64,000 nt of DNA from Campylobacter geochelonis (GCF_013201685.1 NZ_CP053844.1:1178001-1242000); one strand, 5' to 3'; shown: positions 8,663 to 19,984, counted from the stretch's first letter. The notes: generated by a model from the sequence alone, not told the origin. Numbers and translations: made by a program.

Positions 8663-9108
8663 AGCAATGCGATTTAAAAATATAGCAGCTTTTACAGCTA
8701 CTATATTTATTTTATCGCCTTATTTATAGCTAGCTTTTAACTATATATTTTAGATAATTTTTTGCCACGCAAAATATACTTTCCTTCTTAATTAATATCT
8801 TAAATTTTTAAAGCTATTTAGTTTAAATTTATCATATCTAAACTCGCTGTATCCTTTCTGTCTACAAAAATTTACAAACGCTAAAAACATAGTATATATA
8901 ATAAATTTAGTTAAAATAAAAAATTATCATATTTTTCAAGATTATTTGGTTACAAAAATATACAACTATATCTTTTAAAATTATTTTTAATCCCTAAATT
9001 AAATATAAATTTAAATCGGCGAGTCCTTAGACTGATATAAATAAATTTGATTTTACCTTGTAAATTTACGCTATAATCACACTTTTAAAACTTATTTTAG
9101 GCATAAAT
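8663..9108. other. AT-rich spacer with a -10 box for the permease gene
   Basis: No coding frame seen. TATAAT at 9072-9077 is well placed as the -10 box for the downstream permease, whose TTG start is at 9109; TTTTAGG at 9095-9101 is the likely ribosome-binding site. The rest is unstructured AT-rich sequence. Confidence 0.5.
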
Positions 9109-10341
9109 TTGGCAGTTTTTATCTTTTTCTTAACACTATTTTTACTTTTTTTAAAACCGTTTGGGCTTAAATTTGGCACAGCCAGCCTAATAGGCGCACT
9201 CTTATCGCTAGTTTTTGGCACAGTAAATTTGAGCGATGTTAAAGAAATTTTTCACCTTACGTATGAAGCAAACATCGCATTTATCGCGCTAATCGTTGTA
9301 TCAATGGTGCTTGAAGCAAATGGGTTTTTTAAATTTATCGCAGTTAAGTTCTTCTCTCATACAAAAAACACCATGACTCTTTTTATCACCACTCTTGTGC
9401 TTTGCGCATTTTGTAGTGCGTTTTTTGCTAACGATGGCGCTGTTTTGGTTATGACCCCATTGCTTTTAGCACTTTTATTAGGCTCAAATCTATCGGCAAA
9501 AACCATAACCGCCTTTATGTTAGCAAGTTCGTTTATGGTTGATGGCGCAAGTTCGGCATTTGTCATTTCAAATCTTACAAATATCTTAACCGCAAACTAC
9601 TTTTCTATCGGTTTTGCCGATTTTGCAACCTCGATGTTTTTGCCAAATTTACTCTGTGTAATTACTAGCTTAATTTTGCTTGTTTTATACTTTAAAAAAG
9701 AGCTTAGCGGCAAATTTATCCTAGCGCCTTATGGCAGAAGTTCAGTTATAAAAGATTCATGGCTTTTGAAATTTCAAATTTATACGCTTATTTTGATGTT
9801 TGGATGCTGTTTTTTACTAAATTTTATAAGTGTTTGTTGGATTTTACTGTTTTTTGGTGCTGTTCTTTTTACAATCGGTGCGATTAGAAAAAATTTTTCG
9901 CCTAAAACGATAATAACAAATGCGCCATGGCAAGTTATCATCTTTAGCGTGTCGATTTACATCGTAGTTTTTGGACTTAAAAATAGCGGTTCTATGGCAT
10001 TTTTAACTCAAATTTATGCATTTGCATTAAGCAAAGGTGAAGTTGTTGGAATTTTAAGCGTTGGGTATATGAGCGCATTTTTAAGTAGCATTTTTAACAA
10101 CTTACCGGCTGTCATGATAACCAACTTAAACATCGAAACGCTGGCTAATCAAAGTCTAATTTATGCAAATTTACTAGGCTCAAATCTTGGCACAAAACTA
10201 AGTCCGATTGGATCGCTAGCTACACTTTTGTGGCTACATATTTTAAACAAAGCAGGAGTAAAAATCAGCTTGTGGGAGTTTTTAAAATGCGGATTTGCTT
10301 TAACATTTGTCGTTTTAGGAGTATCACTTTTAGCGCTTTGA
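9109..10341 (+). CDS. ArsB-type ion transporter
   Basis: Polytopic inner-membrane protein of 410 residues (about 11 helices) of the ArsB/Na+:H+ antiporter (IT) superfamily. The diagnostic stretch is FFANDGAVLVMTPLLLAL, followed by the SNLTNILTANYF half-helix, and repeated in the second half as FNNLPAVMITNLN and LGSNLGTKLSPIGSLATLLW. ArsB exports arsenite and antimonite, but no arsR or arsC is adjacent and related anion permeases share these motifs, so arsenite export is a guess. The start is TTG at 9109 with a weak ribosome site. Confidence 0.8.
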   Translation: MAVFIFFLTLFLLFLKPFGLKFGTASLIGALLSLVFGTVNLSDVKEIFHLTYEANIAFIALIVVSMVLEANGFFKFIAVKFFSHTKNTMTLFITTLVLCAFCSAFFANDGAVLVMTPLLLALLLGSNLSAKTITAFMLASSFMVDGASSAFVISNLTNILTANYFSIGFADFATSMFLPNLLCVITSLILLVLYFKKELSGKFILAPYGRSSVIKDSWLLKFQIYTLILMFGCCFLLNFISVCWILLFFGAVLFTIGAIRKNFSPKTIITNAPWQVIIFSVSIYIVVFGLKNSGSMAFLTQIYAFALSKGEVVGILSVGYMSAFLSSIFNNLPAVMITNLNIETLANQSLIYANLLGSNLGTKLSPIGSLATLLWLHILNKAGVKISLWEFLKCGFALTFVVLGVSLLAL

Positions 10342-10913
10342 GTTTCCCCACCCCACCCTACAACAGCTCAAACTTATACCAGATATTTTGAAACTATATG
10401 TTGCATTTATTAAAACTACTGTATAAGCGCATTACTACTACAACTATTATATAAAAGCATATAGCTGTTTATTAATTTTGGTAAGCCAAAGTAAATTGCA
10501 TTAACATTTTCATTTAGGCTATCATATAAGTTTATATAGTAACTATCTTTTGATATATTTTGACTAAACTTGCTACTATAAACTTATGGTGTTTATTAGC
10601 CCTTGTAGCTAAGCATAATATCAAAAATATCAAACAAGCCTTTTTAATCAGCTAGATATACAACCACTTATTACCATTATAGTATAAAGAGCTTATGCAG
10701 ATATCTTTTATCTAACTATATAGCTATCTTTTAAGATATAACTCAACTATTTGCAAATGTCTTTAACATATAACTTAACAAACTAAAGAATTTATTTAAA
10801 TTTTTAGCCCACCATACAACTATGTATATAGTTTGCTAATAACCTCATATATAGCAGCTAAGCCATATATGATTTTACAGTATAAGCAACCTATATATGA
10901 CTTATATTTTTAT
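10342..10913. other. AT-rich spacer without a recognisable gene
   Basis: About 570 bp rich in TATA and AGCTA words. I see no frame worth calling on either strand. It separates convergent genes (the ArsB-type permease and the ComEA-like gene). It begins with an unusual C-rich run (TTTCCCCACCCCACCC) that contrasts with the surrounding AT-rich DNA. Confidence 0.4.
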
Positions 10914-11345
10914 CTACTTCTCTTTTGTATCAAGCTTAGTTGCTTTATCTATCTTAGCTTTGCTATCATTTATTGCTTTATCTTTTGATTTTTCACTCTT
11001 TTCTTTAGCTTTTTTGACCTTTTTATCAGCTGACTTTATCAACTTATCGCTTTTTTCTTTGATACTTTTTTTAGCTTTTTCTTTAACAGTAGTTTCGCCT
11101 TTTATATCTATATCTGATTTTAAAGCATTAAAGGTTTTATCTCCTATGCCATTTACACTTTTAATATCTTCAATTGATTTAAAAGGGGTAGCCTCTCTGT
11201 GCTTTATAATAGCTTCTGCTTTTATATCTCCTATACCTTCTAAACTCATAAGCTCATCTTTTGTGGCTGTGTTTATATTAACAGCTGCAAACACAAATGT
11301 TGTTAAAGCACCAAAGATTAATGCTAACTTTAAAATAAATTTCAT
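10914..11345 (-). CDS. ComEA-like helix-hairpin-helix protein with lysine-rich tail
   Basis: Exported protein of 143 residues. A signal peptide (KLALIFGALTTFVFAA) is followed by a ComEA-type helix-hairpin-helix pair: VNINTATKDELMSLEGIGD and KSVNGIGDKTFNALK (residues 22-82). ComEA binds incoming double-stranded DNA in the periplasm during natural transformation. The last 60 residues are an extremely lysine-rich helical tail (KEKAKKSIKEKSDKL and similar), longer than in minimal ComEA proteins and likely to add non-specific DNA affinity. AAGGA lies just before the ATG. No other competence gene is adjacent. Confidence 0.8.
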   Translation of the reverse strand: MKFILKLALIFGALTTFVFAAVNINTATKDELMSLEGIGDIKAEAIIKHREATPFKSIEDIKSVNGIGDKTFNALKSDIDIKGETTVKEKAKKSIKEKSDKLIKSADKKVKKAKEKSEKSKDKAINDSKAKIDKATKLDTKEK

Positions 11346-11382
11346 AATTATCCTTTTTTATAAATATTATTTATTATATAGA

Positions 11383-11643
11383 TTAATGGTTAATATCCGA
11401 TAAATTTATCTCATTATTATAAAAATAGTTTGAATTTATCTTTTGACTTGGATAAATTTGTATATTAATATGTAAAAAATAGTTTGTTTTATTTTGTTTT
11501 ACGCTATGTGATTTGTTATAGCTATAGTAGTAAATTTTTATGATATTAAATTTATCAGTTTGTGTTTGGTATAAATTTAAAAGCTTTAATATATTTTGTT
11601 TAGAAACTAGTTTTGGATATGTTTTATCATAAAGTATTTTACG
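11383..11643 (-). pseudogene. C-terminal coding remnant of an unrecognised gene
   Basis: On the minus strand a frame runs 86 sense codons to a TAA at 11383-11385 with protein-like composition (KTYPKLVSKQNILKLLNLYQ, then TDKFNIIKIYYYSYNKSH, then a polar tail ending LSDINH). It has no start codon. Upstream it meets the second copy of a 140-bp tandem repeat, where a stop and the non-multiple-of-three period break the frame. Further upstream a related frame reads KILEHKFVKSLLDLINYLP. I read this as the tail of a decayed gene; I do not recognise the family. Confidence 0.5.
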
Positions 11644-11780
11644 CTATGTGATTTGTTATAACTATAGTAGTAAATTTCTATGATATTAAATTTATCAGTT
11701 TGTGTTTGGTATAAACCTAAAAGCTTTAATGTATTTTACTTAGAAACTAGTTTTGGATATGTTTTATCATAAAGTATTTT
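11501..11780. repeat. 140-bp tandem duplication (2 copies)
   Basis: Copy 1 is 11501-11640 and copy 2 is 11641-11780, both beginning ACGCTATGTGATTTGTTATA and ending CATAAAGTATTTT. They differ at about seven positions. Copy 1 lies inside the open C-terminal remnant; copy 2 carries a stop in the corresponding frame. Confidence 0.9.
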
Positions 11781-11784
11781 GCGG

Positions 11785-11838
11785 TAAATAGTTAATTAAG
11801 TCTAGTAGAGATTTTACAAATTTATGCTCTAGGATTTT
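11785..11838. repeat. arm 1 of a long inverted repeat (partner 13028-13082)
   Basis: This 54-bp segment (with AATTAAGTCTAGTAGAGATT) matches the reverse complement of 13028-13082 closely, with one extra base in the partner and about ten substitutions by hand alignment. Read as protein, both give K-I-L-E then K-S-L, so they look like two inverted, decayed copies of the same gene segment. Confidence 0.7.
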
Positions 11839-13480
11839 GTAGGAAGTATTTTAAAAATATTTTAATACCAAAGAATGCTTAAGTTTTCTAAGGATTAGAA
11901 TAAATCCAATATCTTTATAAAATTATCATACCAAAAATAAATCAAAAATTATATAAACAAGCTCTAAATTACAATTTTAGTGTTATTTCACTATAGATAA
12001 AATTTTACTTAAATTGATTTGCTTAAGATAACTGTAAGAAAAATCTTTTTATGTTGATTTAAACTATTAATTTTGCTCAAATTTAAAGATAGTAAGTAGT
12101 TATTACTATATCAATACTTATGATTTTATTTTGTATTCATTTTATAGTTTCAAGCTCCATTCTTTAACTAAATTTAACATACTTTTAAATCTTTAAAACT
12201 TATATTGTTTAAAAAAATTCAATAATTTTATCAAAATTTTGATATCTTAGAGTATACAAATACAAATTTAATTCTCATATAATTCAAATTATCACATTTT
12301 TAAGTTTAAAATATTTAACATACTTTTAAATCTTTAAAACTTATATTATTTAAAAAAAATCAATAATTTTAAAATTTTAATTTACAATCAAAGACTTTAC
12401 TTAGAAACTAACCAACACTACAATAACGAATATCTTTTGATGATGAGGAGCTGATAGTTTAAAAACCAAATAACCTTGCAATAAACTAGCATAACGTAGG
12501 AAATCTTATAAATTTAATCAACAATAAATCTCAATAACTCCTCTTTTAGGTTTATACCTATTCAAACGATAATTTATATAATAAAGCTTTATTAAGATTA
12601 ATTTATTTAAGATACATGGCACACAAATATATAAACTCTAATATCACTTTAATACACCAAATAAACAGTAAGGATATAGTAAAAATTATATAAACTCTTG
12701 CTTTAATCTAGCAATCTAATCAATCAAATATAAACTTAACATCATACTCTAACATAGCAAAAACTAATGCTTTATAACATTTACACTTTTAGATATTTTA
12801 TCTTAAACAATTCTCTTAATCTAGCATAAAAAGTTTAATCTCTTTTGCACCTTCACACCACATATACCATCATAGCTTTAGCTATATTATACTATATCGC
12901 CATAGCTTAGCTCTAGCCTTCTCTTGTGCTTATGTGTTTACTTTAATTACTATAATTATTCACTCTACTATAATTTTTTAACTATTATCAAGCATTTTAA
13001 ATATTTGCAAGATACTCTTTATAAAATAAAATCCTAGAATGTGAACTTATAAAATCTCTAACTAGACTTAATCAATTATTTACTATACTTAAAAAAGCGC
13101 AAATTTAAACTTCAACGATAAAAAACTATATTAAAGTAGACAGTCTGCATTAATAAAAATCAGCCATATAAAGATACAATCTGTATTAATTAAGAACGTA
13201 TACTAATAAAGAGAATATAATTTAAAAAAGCCATAGCAAATTTTACTTAAATCAACAAGAAAAAATCTTTAGCTTATCTTAATACTATCAATCAAATTTT
13301 TAGTCAAATTTGATAAAAATACTTAGTTATATATCTCTGTGACTAAGCTTTTTTTAAACATAGAAAATCTTTAGGCTATCTTAGAAATTTTTAGTCAAAT
13401 TTAATAAAAATACCAAATTTATATTAACTCTATGATTAAACTGTTTTAAACATAGAAATATTATAAAATATATAAATTAC
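11839..13480. other. decayed, repeat-bearing AT-rich region
   Basis: No intact gene on either strand. It contains a 60-bp direct repeat (12172-12231 and 12313-12371, sharing TTTAACATACTTTTAAATCT), a degenerate partial copy of the 158-bp unit near 12620-12674 (CACACAAATATATAAACTCT), a pair of related stretches at about 13262 and 13364 (AAAATCTTTAG, then TAGTCAAATTT), and the second arm of the long inverted repeat at 13028-13082. A plus-strand stretch near 12823-12990 is open for about 50 codons but has no recognisable start or family. The picture is of duplicated genes reduced to remnants. Confidence 0.55.
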
Positions 13481-13796
13481 CTCAAGATGTAACTTCTTAT
13501 AAACAAGCTCCAAATTAAGATTTTAATATTAAAAGCAAGTATATCTTATAAGCACACAAATATATAAACTCTAATATCACTTTTAATATACCAAATAAAC
13601 AGCAAGGAAAGAGAATTGTAAAGATATTTTAGATTTACCTCAAGATGTAACTTCTTATAAACAAGCTCCAAATTAAGATTTTAATGTTAAAAGCAAGTAT
13701 ATCTTATAAGCACACAAATATATAAACTCTAATATCACTTTTAATATACCAAATAAACAGTAAGGAAAGAGAATTGTAAAGATATTTTAGATTTAC
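13481..13796. repeat. 158-bp tandem duplication (2 nearly identical copies)
   Basis: Copies 13481-13638 and 13639-13796 both begin CTCAAGATGTAACTTC and end GATATTTTAGATTTAC. I see only two differences (ATATTAA/ATGTTAA and CAGCAAG/CAGTAAG), so the duplication is recent or homogenised. A degenerate third piece lies near 12620-12674 and a shorter similarity near 11951-11985. It lies just downstream of the 5S gene. Confidence 0.92.
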
Positions 13797-13969
13797 AGTT
13801 ATAACCAAACTATCACAATAAATAAAGTAGAGAATTTTATTACAAGCATAGACTAGTAAAGAAGCTTAGTATTGTATTATAAAAATAGTAGATTTACTAA
13901 TATTTTTATTATTAACATTGTTATATTTTACTTTTTTGATTTAATTATTTGTATAAAAAGATTAACAAA

Positions 13970-14087
13970 GTCCGCAACGACCTACTTTCCCAACATCCCA
14001 GTAAGAGAGAGTATCATCAGCCACGATGAGCTTAGCTTCTTGGTTCGAGATGGTACAAGGCGTTTCCTCATCTGTATAGTCACGGAC
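13970..14087 (-). rRNA. rrf: 5S ribosomal RNA
   Basis: About 118 nt. The ends pair (GTCCG at the 5' end with CGGAC at the 3' end). Conserved 5S segments are visible on the minus strand: CCATCTCGAACC, AGAAGCTAAGCTC and GATGATACT followed by GGGAAAGTAGGTCG. It follows 23S in the same orientation. Confidence 0.93.
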
Positions 14088-14358
14088 AGTGTTAAATAAA
14101 AGAACTTTTCTCTCAATTCTCTTATTAAACACTGTAATGTGTTCTATCTTAGTTAATAGTCTAAGTTTTAATAAAAACAATTTTATCTCTTGTTTTTATT
14201 AATAAATTGCGAAGTATTTTTTCGCTAGGCAAGGCAGATAAGCAAACACAAGGGAGCGAACTTAAAGTTCGTAACCGAAGTGTGAAGCGTAATCTAACGC
14301 CGCATAGTAGAAAAAAGACAAAGCAAGTTTTATCCTTAACAAGGAAGTGATGCTTAAA
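14088..14358 (-). other. 23S-5S spacer
   Basis: Contains a perfect 13-bp inverted repeat, TTAATAAAAACAA (14168-14180) and TTGTTTTTATTAA (14190-14202), a likely processing hairpin, and a more GC-rich stretch of about 100 bp (14228-14330) with the palindrome CGAACTTAAAGTTCG. The left arm of the 23S processing stem is at 14332-14353. No gene seen. Confidence 0.6.
14332..14353. repeat. 23S precursor processing stem, 3' arm (partner 17494-17515)
   Basis: ATCCTTAACAAGGAAGTGAT-GC is the reverse complement of 17494-17515 with one mismatch in 22 bp. The two arms flank the 23S gene exactly and would form the RNase III processing stem. The extra gene cassette lies outside the stem, so it would not disturb 23S maturation. 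Confidence 0.8.
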
Positions 14359-17271
<2,913 letters not shown>

Positions 17272-17856
17272 TTTCTTTACTCCACAGACTAGCAAAGCTA
17301 GTCCTTGCGGCAAGGAGTGTAAACACTCCCTTGACCTACCTAAAGTATAAACATTTATTTAAAACTAAAGTTTTTTCATAAATGATAAACTAATGTATAG
17401 TCTAACCACAAGCTATCTTTTAAATATAGATTTAGAAGATAGTAAATTTGCAGAGTAATAATTTATTTTTAAATATGTTTCATATTCTAATTTGCATCAC
17501 TTCCTTGTTAAAGATAAATTACTTGATGTAATTTAATATAGTTATAATCTATAACCCAAGACGGAAAGCATTAACCAAAGCATTTAGTAAGTTTAAGACT
17601 AAATCTTTTGTGATGGTTAAACTTCTTTTATCTCTTAGTAGTTATTGGGATAACAGATTTGTTTGAGATAAAATTTACAAAGTTATATTATTACAACCTT
17701 TAACAAGATCCTGTAAAATTGTTTTATTTTATTAAAACTTGTTTGTGACTATTAACAATGATAAGTTAAATAACGCTTTTCTAATTTTTAGTAAATTAAA
17801 AAAGAAATGTAATTATACAAATCTAACCTTAAAAGAATATTAAAATTTGAGATATT
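17272..17856 (-). other. pre-23S leader and spacer between the exporter gene and 23S
   Basis: Transcribed on the minus strand. It holds several small hairpins just upstream of 23S (GACTAGC/GCTAGTC near 17287-17305, GGAGTG/CACTCC near 17314-17330), the 5' arm of the 23S processing stem (17494-17515) and a longer hairpin at about 17571-17620 (TTAACC/GGTTAA with an inner ATTTAGT/ACTAAAT). No reading frame. Whether it has its own 23S promoter cannot be decided by eye. Confidence 0.55.
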
Positions 17857-18483
17857 TTATATCAAATTTGAACTAATTGCAAATTTTAATAATGAGAAAG
17901 CTATTAAGAACATTATAAAAGCTATTATAACATCTACACACATTGCAATTTTTGGTTTTTGTAACCATTTACTTAATCTTTTTGCTCCAAAACCTAATGA
18001 AAAAAACCAAATAAAAGACGAACACAGAGCACCAAAAGAAAAAAATATTTTCTCTGTCACTTCAAGAGTCAAAGCAGCGGCTCCAACTATAAATACCGTA
18101 TCAAGATATACTTGTGGATTTAAAAGAGTTACCCCCAAGGTTAAAATAAGTGATTTTTTAACAGAAATTTTATTTATTTTTAAATCTAAAGTATTCTTTA
18201 TTGAAAATGCAGATTTCAAAGATAAAAAGCCATAATATATTAAAAATAAAATTCCTAAAATTGTTATTGTTAAATTAGCTATTTTATTCGTTGCTAAAAT
18301 TTCTCCAACTCCAAATATGCCTATATTCATTAAGACAACATCACATAGAAAACATATAAAACATACTATAAAAACATTGCTTTGAGCAATACCTTGCTTT
18401 AAGACAAAAATATTTTGGGCACCTATAGCTACAATCAACGAGAAAGAAAGGATAAAACCTTTAACAAAAGTTAAAACTAGCAT
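17857..18483 (-). CDS. LysE-family amino-acid exporter
   Basis: Inner-membrane exporter of 208 residues with six predicted helices. The N-terminal family signature reads GFILSFSLIVAIGAQNIFVL, then KQGI, as in LysE/ArgO proteins that export lysine, arginine or other amino acids. A second conserved element is LTLGVTLLNPQVYLDTVFI (about 113-131). It starts 2 nt after the stop of the ACT-domain gene and is last in a three-gene minus-strand cassette lying between tRNA-Ala and 23S. In this context it probably exports the amino acid handled by the dioxygenase; that is inference. Confidence 0.9.
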   Translation of the reverse strand: MLVLTFVKGFILSFSLIVAIGAQNIFVLKQGIAQSNVFIVCFICFLCDVVLMNIGIFGVGEILATNKIANLTITILGILFLIYYGFLSLKSAFSIKNTLDLKINKISVKKSLILTLGVTLLNPQVYLDTVFIVGAAALTLEVTEKIFFSFGALCSSFIWFFSLGFGAKRLSKWLQKPKIAMCVDVIIAFIMFLIAFSLLKFAISSNLI

Positions 18484-18485
18484 AA

Positions 18486-18815
18486 TTATATTCCCAAAAT
18501 TTTGATAGCTGTCTCATAGTTTTTTTCTAGAACAAAAATATAATCTCTACTAAAAGCAGATACAACTAAAACACTAATCTTTGCATTTTTTAAAGGTTCA
18601 ATTATCTTAAACAAAATACCGCTAGTTTCAAAATTATAAAGTTCATCTATATAAAAAGCTTTAAAGTATTCTGAAAAATTTTCTTCTGTATTTAATAAAG
18701 TCTTTATCATCGTATATCCATCTGCTTCCTTAATAATACAAAATGTGTTATCGGTAAATTCAAAATTTACATCTTTTATTATAATAAAGTTCCCATCTAA
18801 TTTCTTTAGTTTCAT
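18486..18815 (-). CDS. ACT-domain protein (ACT_7/CASTOR-like)
   Basis: Protein of 109 residues. The C-terminal half carries the ACT pattern ILFKIIEPLKNAKISVLVVS, then AFSRDYIFVLEKNYETAIKIL, characteristic of ACT_7-type domains that bind amino acids. The N-terminal half (LDGNFIIIKDVNFEF) fits the companion strand-rich region. The start codon overlaps the stop of the dioxygenase frame by 4 nt (ATGA), so the two should be translationally coupled. A likely role is sensing the amino acid that the cassette modifies or exports; there is no DNA-binding domain, so any regulation would be by protein contact. Confidence 0.8.
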   Translation of the reverse strand: MKLKKLDGNFIIIKDVNFEFTDNTFCIIKEADGYTMIKTLLNTEENFSEYFKAFYIDELYNFETSGILFKIIEPLKNAKISVLVVSAFSRDYIFVLEKNYETAIKILGI

Positions 18816-19645
18816 TTAATCACCTCAAAATCAAATCCTATGCTAGAACGATAGGCTGGTTTATTTTTATCAATAGAAAAGATTTCTGTAACTTCATGCC
18901 ACAAAGAAGTATTCATATCTGGTTGCAATATACCATATCCTTCTTTCAAAGTAATTTCTAGAATTTTATTAAATTTATTAAACATATTATTATAAATAAT
19001 ACTTTTTGCCCCTTTAATATTTTTTCTCTCAACTATAAAAGCAGACATAATAAAATCCATACCATCTTGATGAATGCCCTCTGGAGAATTTGTAGAAATA
19101 TTGCCATCAATACAAAAAATTAAAGTATGATGAACTATAAGTTTAAATTTAAGAATATTTGTATATTTACTTATTTTAAAAGCGGTAAAAGTTATCATTT
19201 TTTTTAAAATATCATCAAACAATTCATCTGGAAGCTATTTAAATTTTCTAGTATATTTTCTATAGTCAAATTCATTATTTGAAATATATGCAAATTTTTG
19301 AGTAAATCCTCGATTTTCTTGTCTATTTATAAAAATATTATCATTTATAATTTCTACAATATATTCAGAAATTAAACGTCTTCTAGTCGGCTTCATAAAA
19401 TTAATTATTTTAAATGTGTCTTCATTAATATTAAGTTTTGAAAAATCATAATCATAATTTAAATATACTTCGTTATCTTTTATATTAATAAATTGCTCCA
19501 AATAATCAACCTTATTTTTGTGCAACAAATATAAATCATCCTCGTATTGATCATAAAATTTGGATACCTTTTTTTGTAAAGTATCCAAATTTATGTCTAA
19601 ATCAGAAAAATCAAGAATGGTTATTGGTATAGAAATATTATTCAC
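18812..19645 (-). pseudogene. 2OG/Fe(II) dioxygenase (amino-acid hydroxylase type), split by in-frame TAG
   Basis: A GTG start at 19645 (AGGA 6 nt before) opens a frame of 136 residues that stops at TAG 19237-19235. The same frame continues without shift: 140 further codons (LPDELFDDILKKMITF onward) to 18812. Together they form one protein of the 2OG-Fe dioxygenase family (PF10014; L-isoleucine 4-hydroxylase-like). The N-half has PTRRRLISEYIVEI and NRGFTQKF. The C-half has the iron ligands in GIHQDGMDF (His, Asp) and SLWHEVTEI (His), and a candidate 2OG arginine in YRSSIGFDF. All else looks intact, so the stop is recent or is read through. Reinitiation at TTG 19222 would give only the catalytic half. 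Confidence 0.82.
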
Positions 19646-19672
19646 TGTATATCCTAATTTATAAAATAAAAT

Positions 19673-19678
19673 AGTATA
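19673..19678 (-). promoter_or_regulatory. possible -10 box for the dioxygenase cassette
   Basis: On the minus strand TATACT lies in TATGCTAGTATACTATT, about 28 bp upstream of the GTG start at 19645, in the AT-rich 152-bp gap between tRNA-Ala and the cassette. It would allow expression apart from the rRNA promoter. Weak evidence: many TATA-like words occur here. Confidence 0.35.
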
Positions 19679-19797
19679 CTAGCATAAAAAATATAAAGAG
19701 TAACAAAGAAATAATATAATAAGTATAAATAAAGAAAAATTTAAGAAATAAAAGAAAAATTGTTAAACTATATACTTAATACTTCTATAATACGTGG

Positions 19798-19873
19798 TGG
19801 TGGAGAATAGCGGGATCGAACCGCTGACCTCCTGCGTGCAAAGCAGGCGCTCTCCCAGCTGAGCTAATTCCCC
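19798..19873 (-). tRNA. tRNA-Ala (TGC)
   Basis: 76 nt on the minus strand including encoded CCA. Anticodon TGC in CTTTGCACG; D-arm AGCTCAGCTGGGAGAGC; T-arm GGTTCGATCCC; acceptor GGGGAAT pairs with ATTCTCC with one G-T pair. It is the second tRNA of the 16S-23S spacer. Confidence 0.95.
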
Positions 19874-19957
19874 AATTCTATCTTTACCTATGCTAAGACT
19901 TATCCTTTATACACGCAGTGTCTTTGTCGGTTCGTTACACTCACAACGACAAATCCT

Positions 19958-19981
19958 AAAAAGCAAAGAAGTTTGCTTTTT
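19958..19981. terminator. bidirectional terminator-like hairpin inside the 16S-23S spacer
   Basis: AAAAAGCAAA (19958-19967), GAAG loop, TTTGCTTTTT (19972-19981): a perfect 10-bp stem with T-runs on both strands, located between the partial and the complete tRNA-Ala. On the minus strand it would tend to stop transcription after tRNA-Ile unless rRNA antitermination overrides it. Confidence 0.55.
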
Positions 19982-19984
19982 CTT

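Noticed and set aside
10897-11403. Plus-strand ORF of 168 residues antisense to the ComEA-like gene
   Set aside because: It is the shadow of the lysine-rich minus-strand gene, whose leader, HHH motifs and ribosome site are clear.
12823-12990. Plus-strand open stretch of about 50 codons near 12.9 kb
   Set aside because: No start with a ribosome site, no family pattern, and it lies among decayed repeats; too weak to call a gene.
11501-13796. Possible CRISPR array in the repeat-rich region
   Set aside because: Repeat units are 60-158 bp, only two copies each, directly abutting or widely spaced, with no short repeats separated by uniform spacers and no cas genes.
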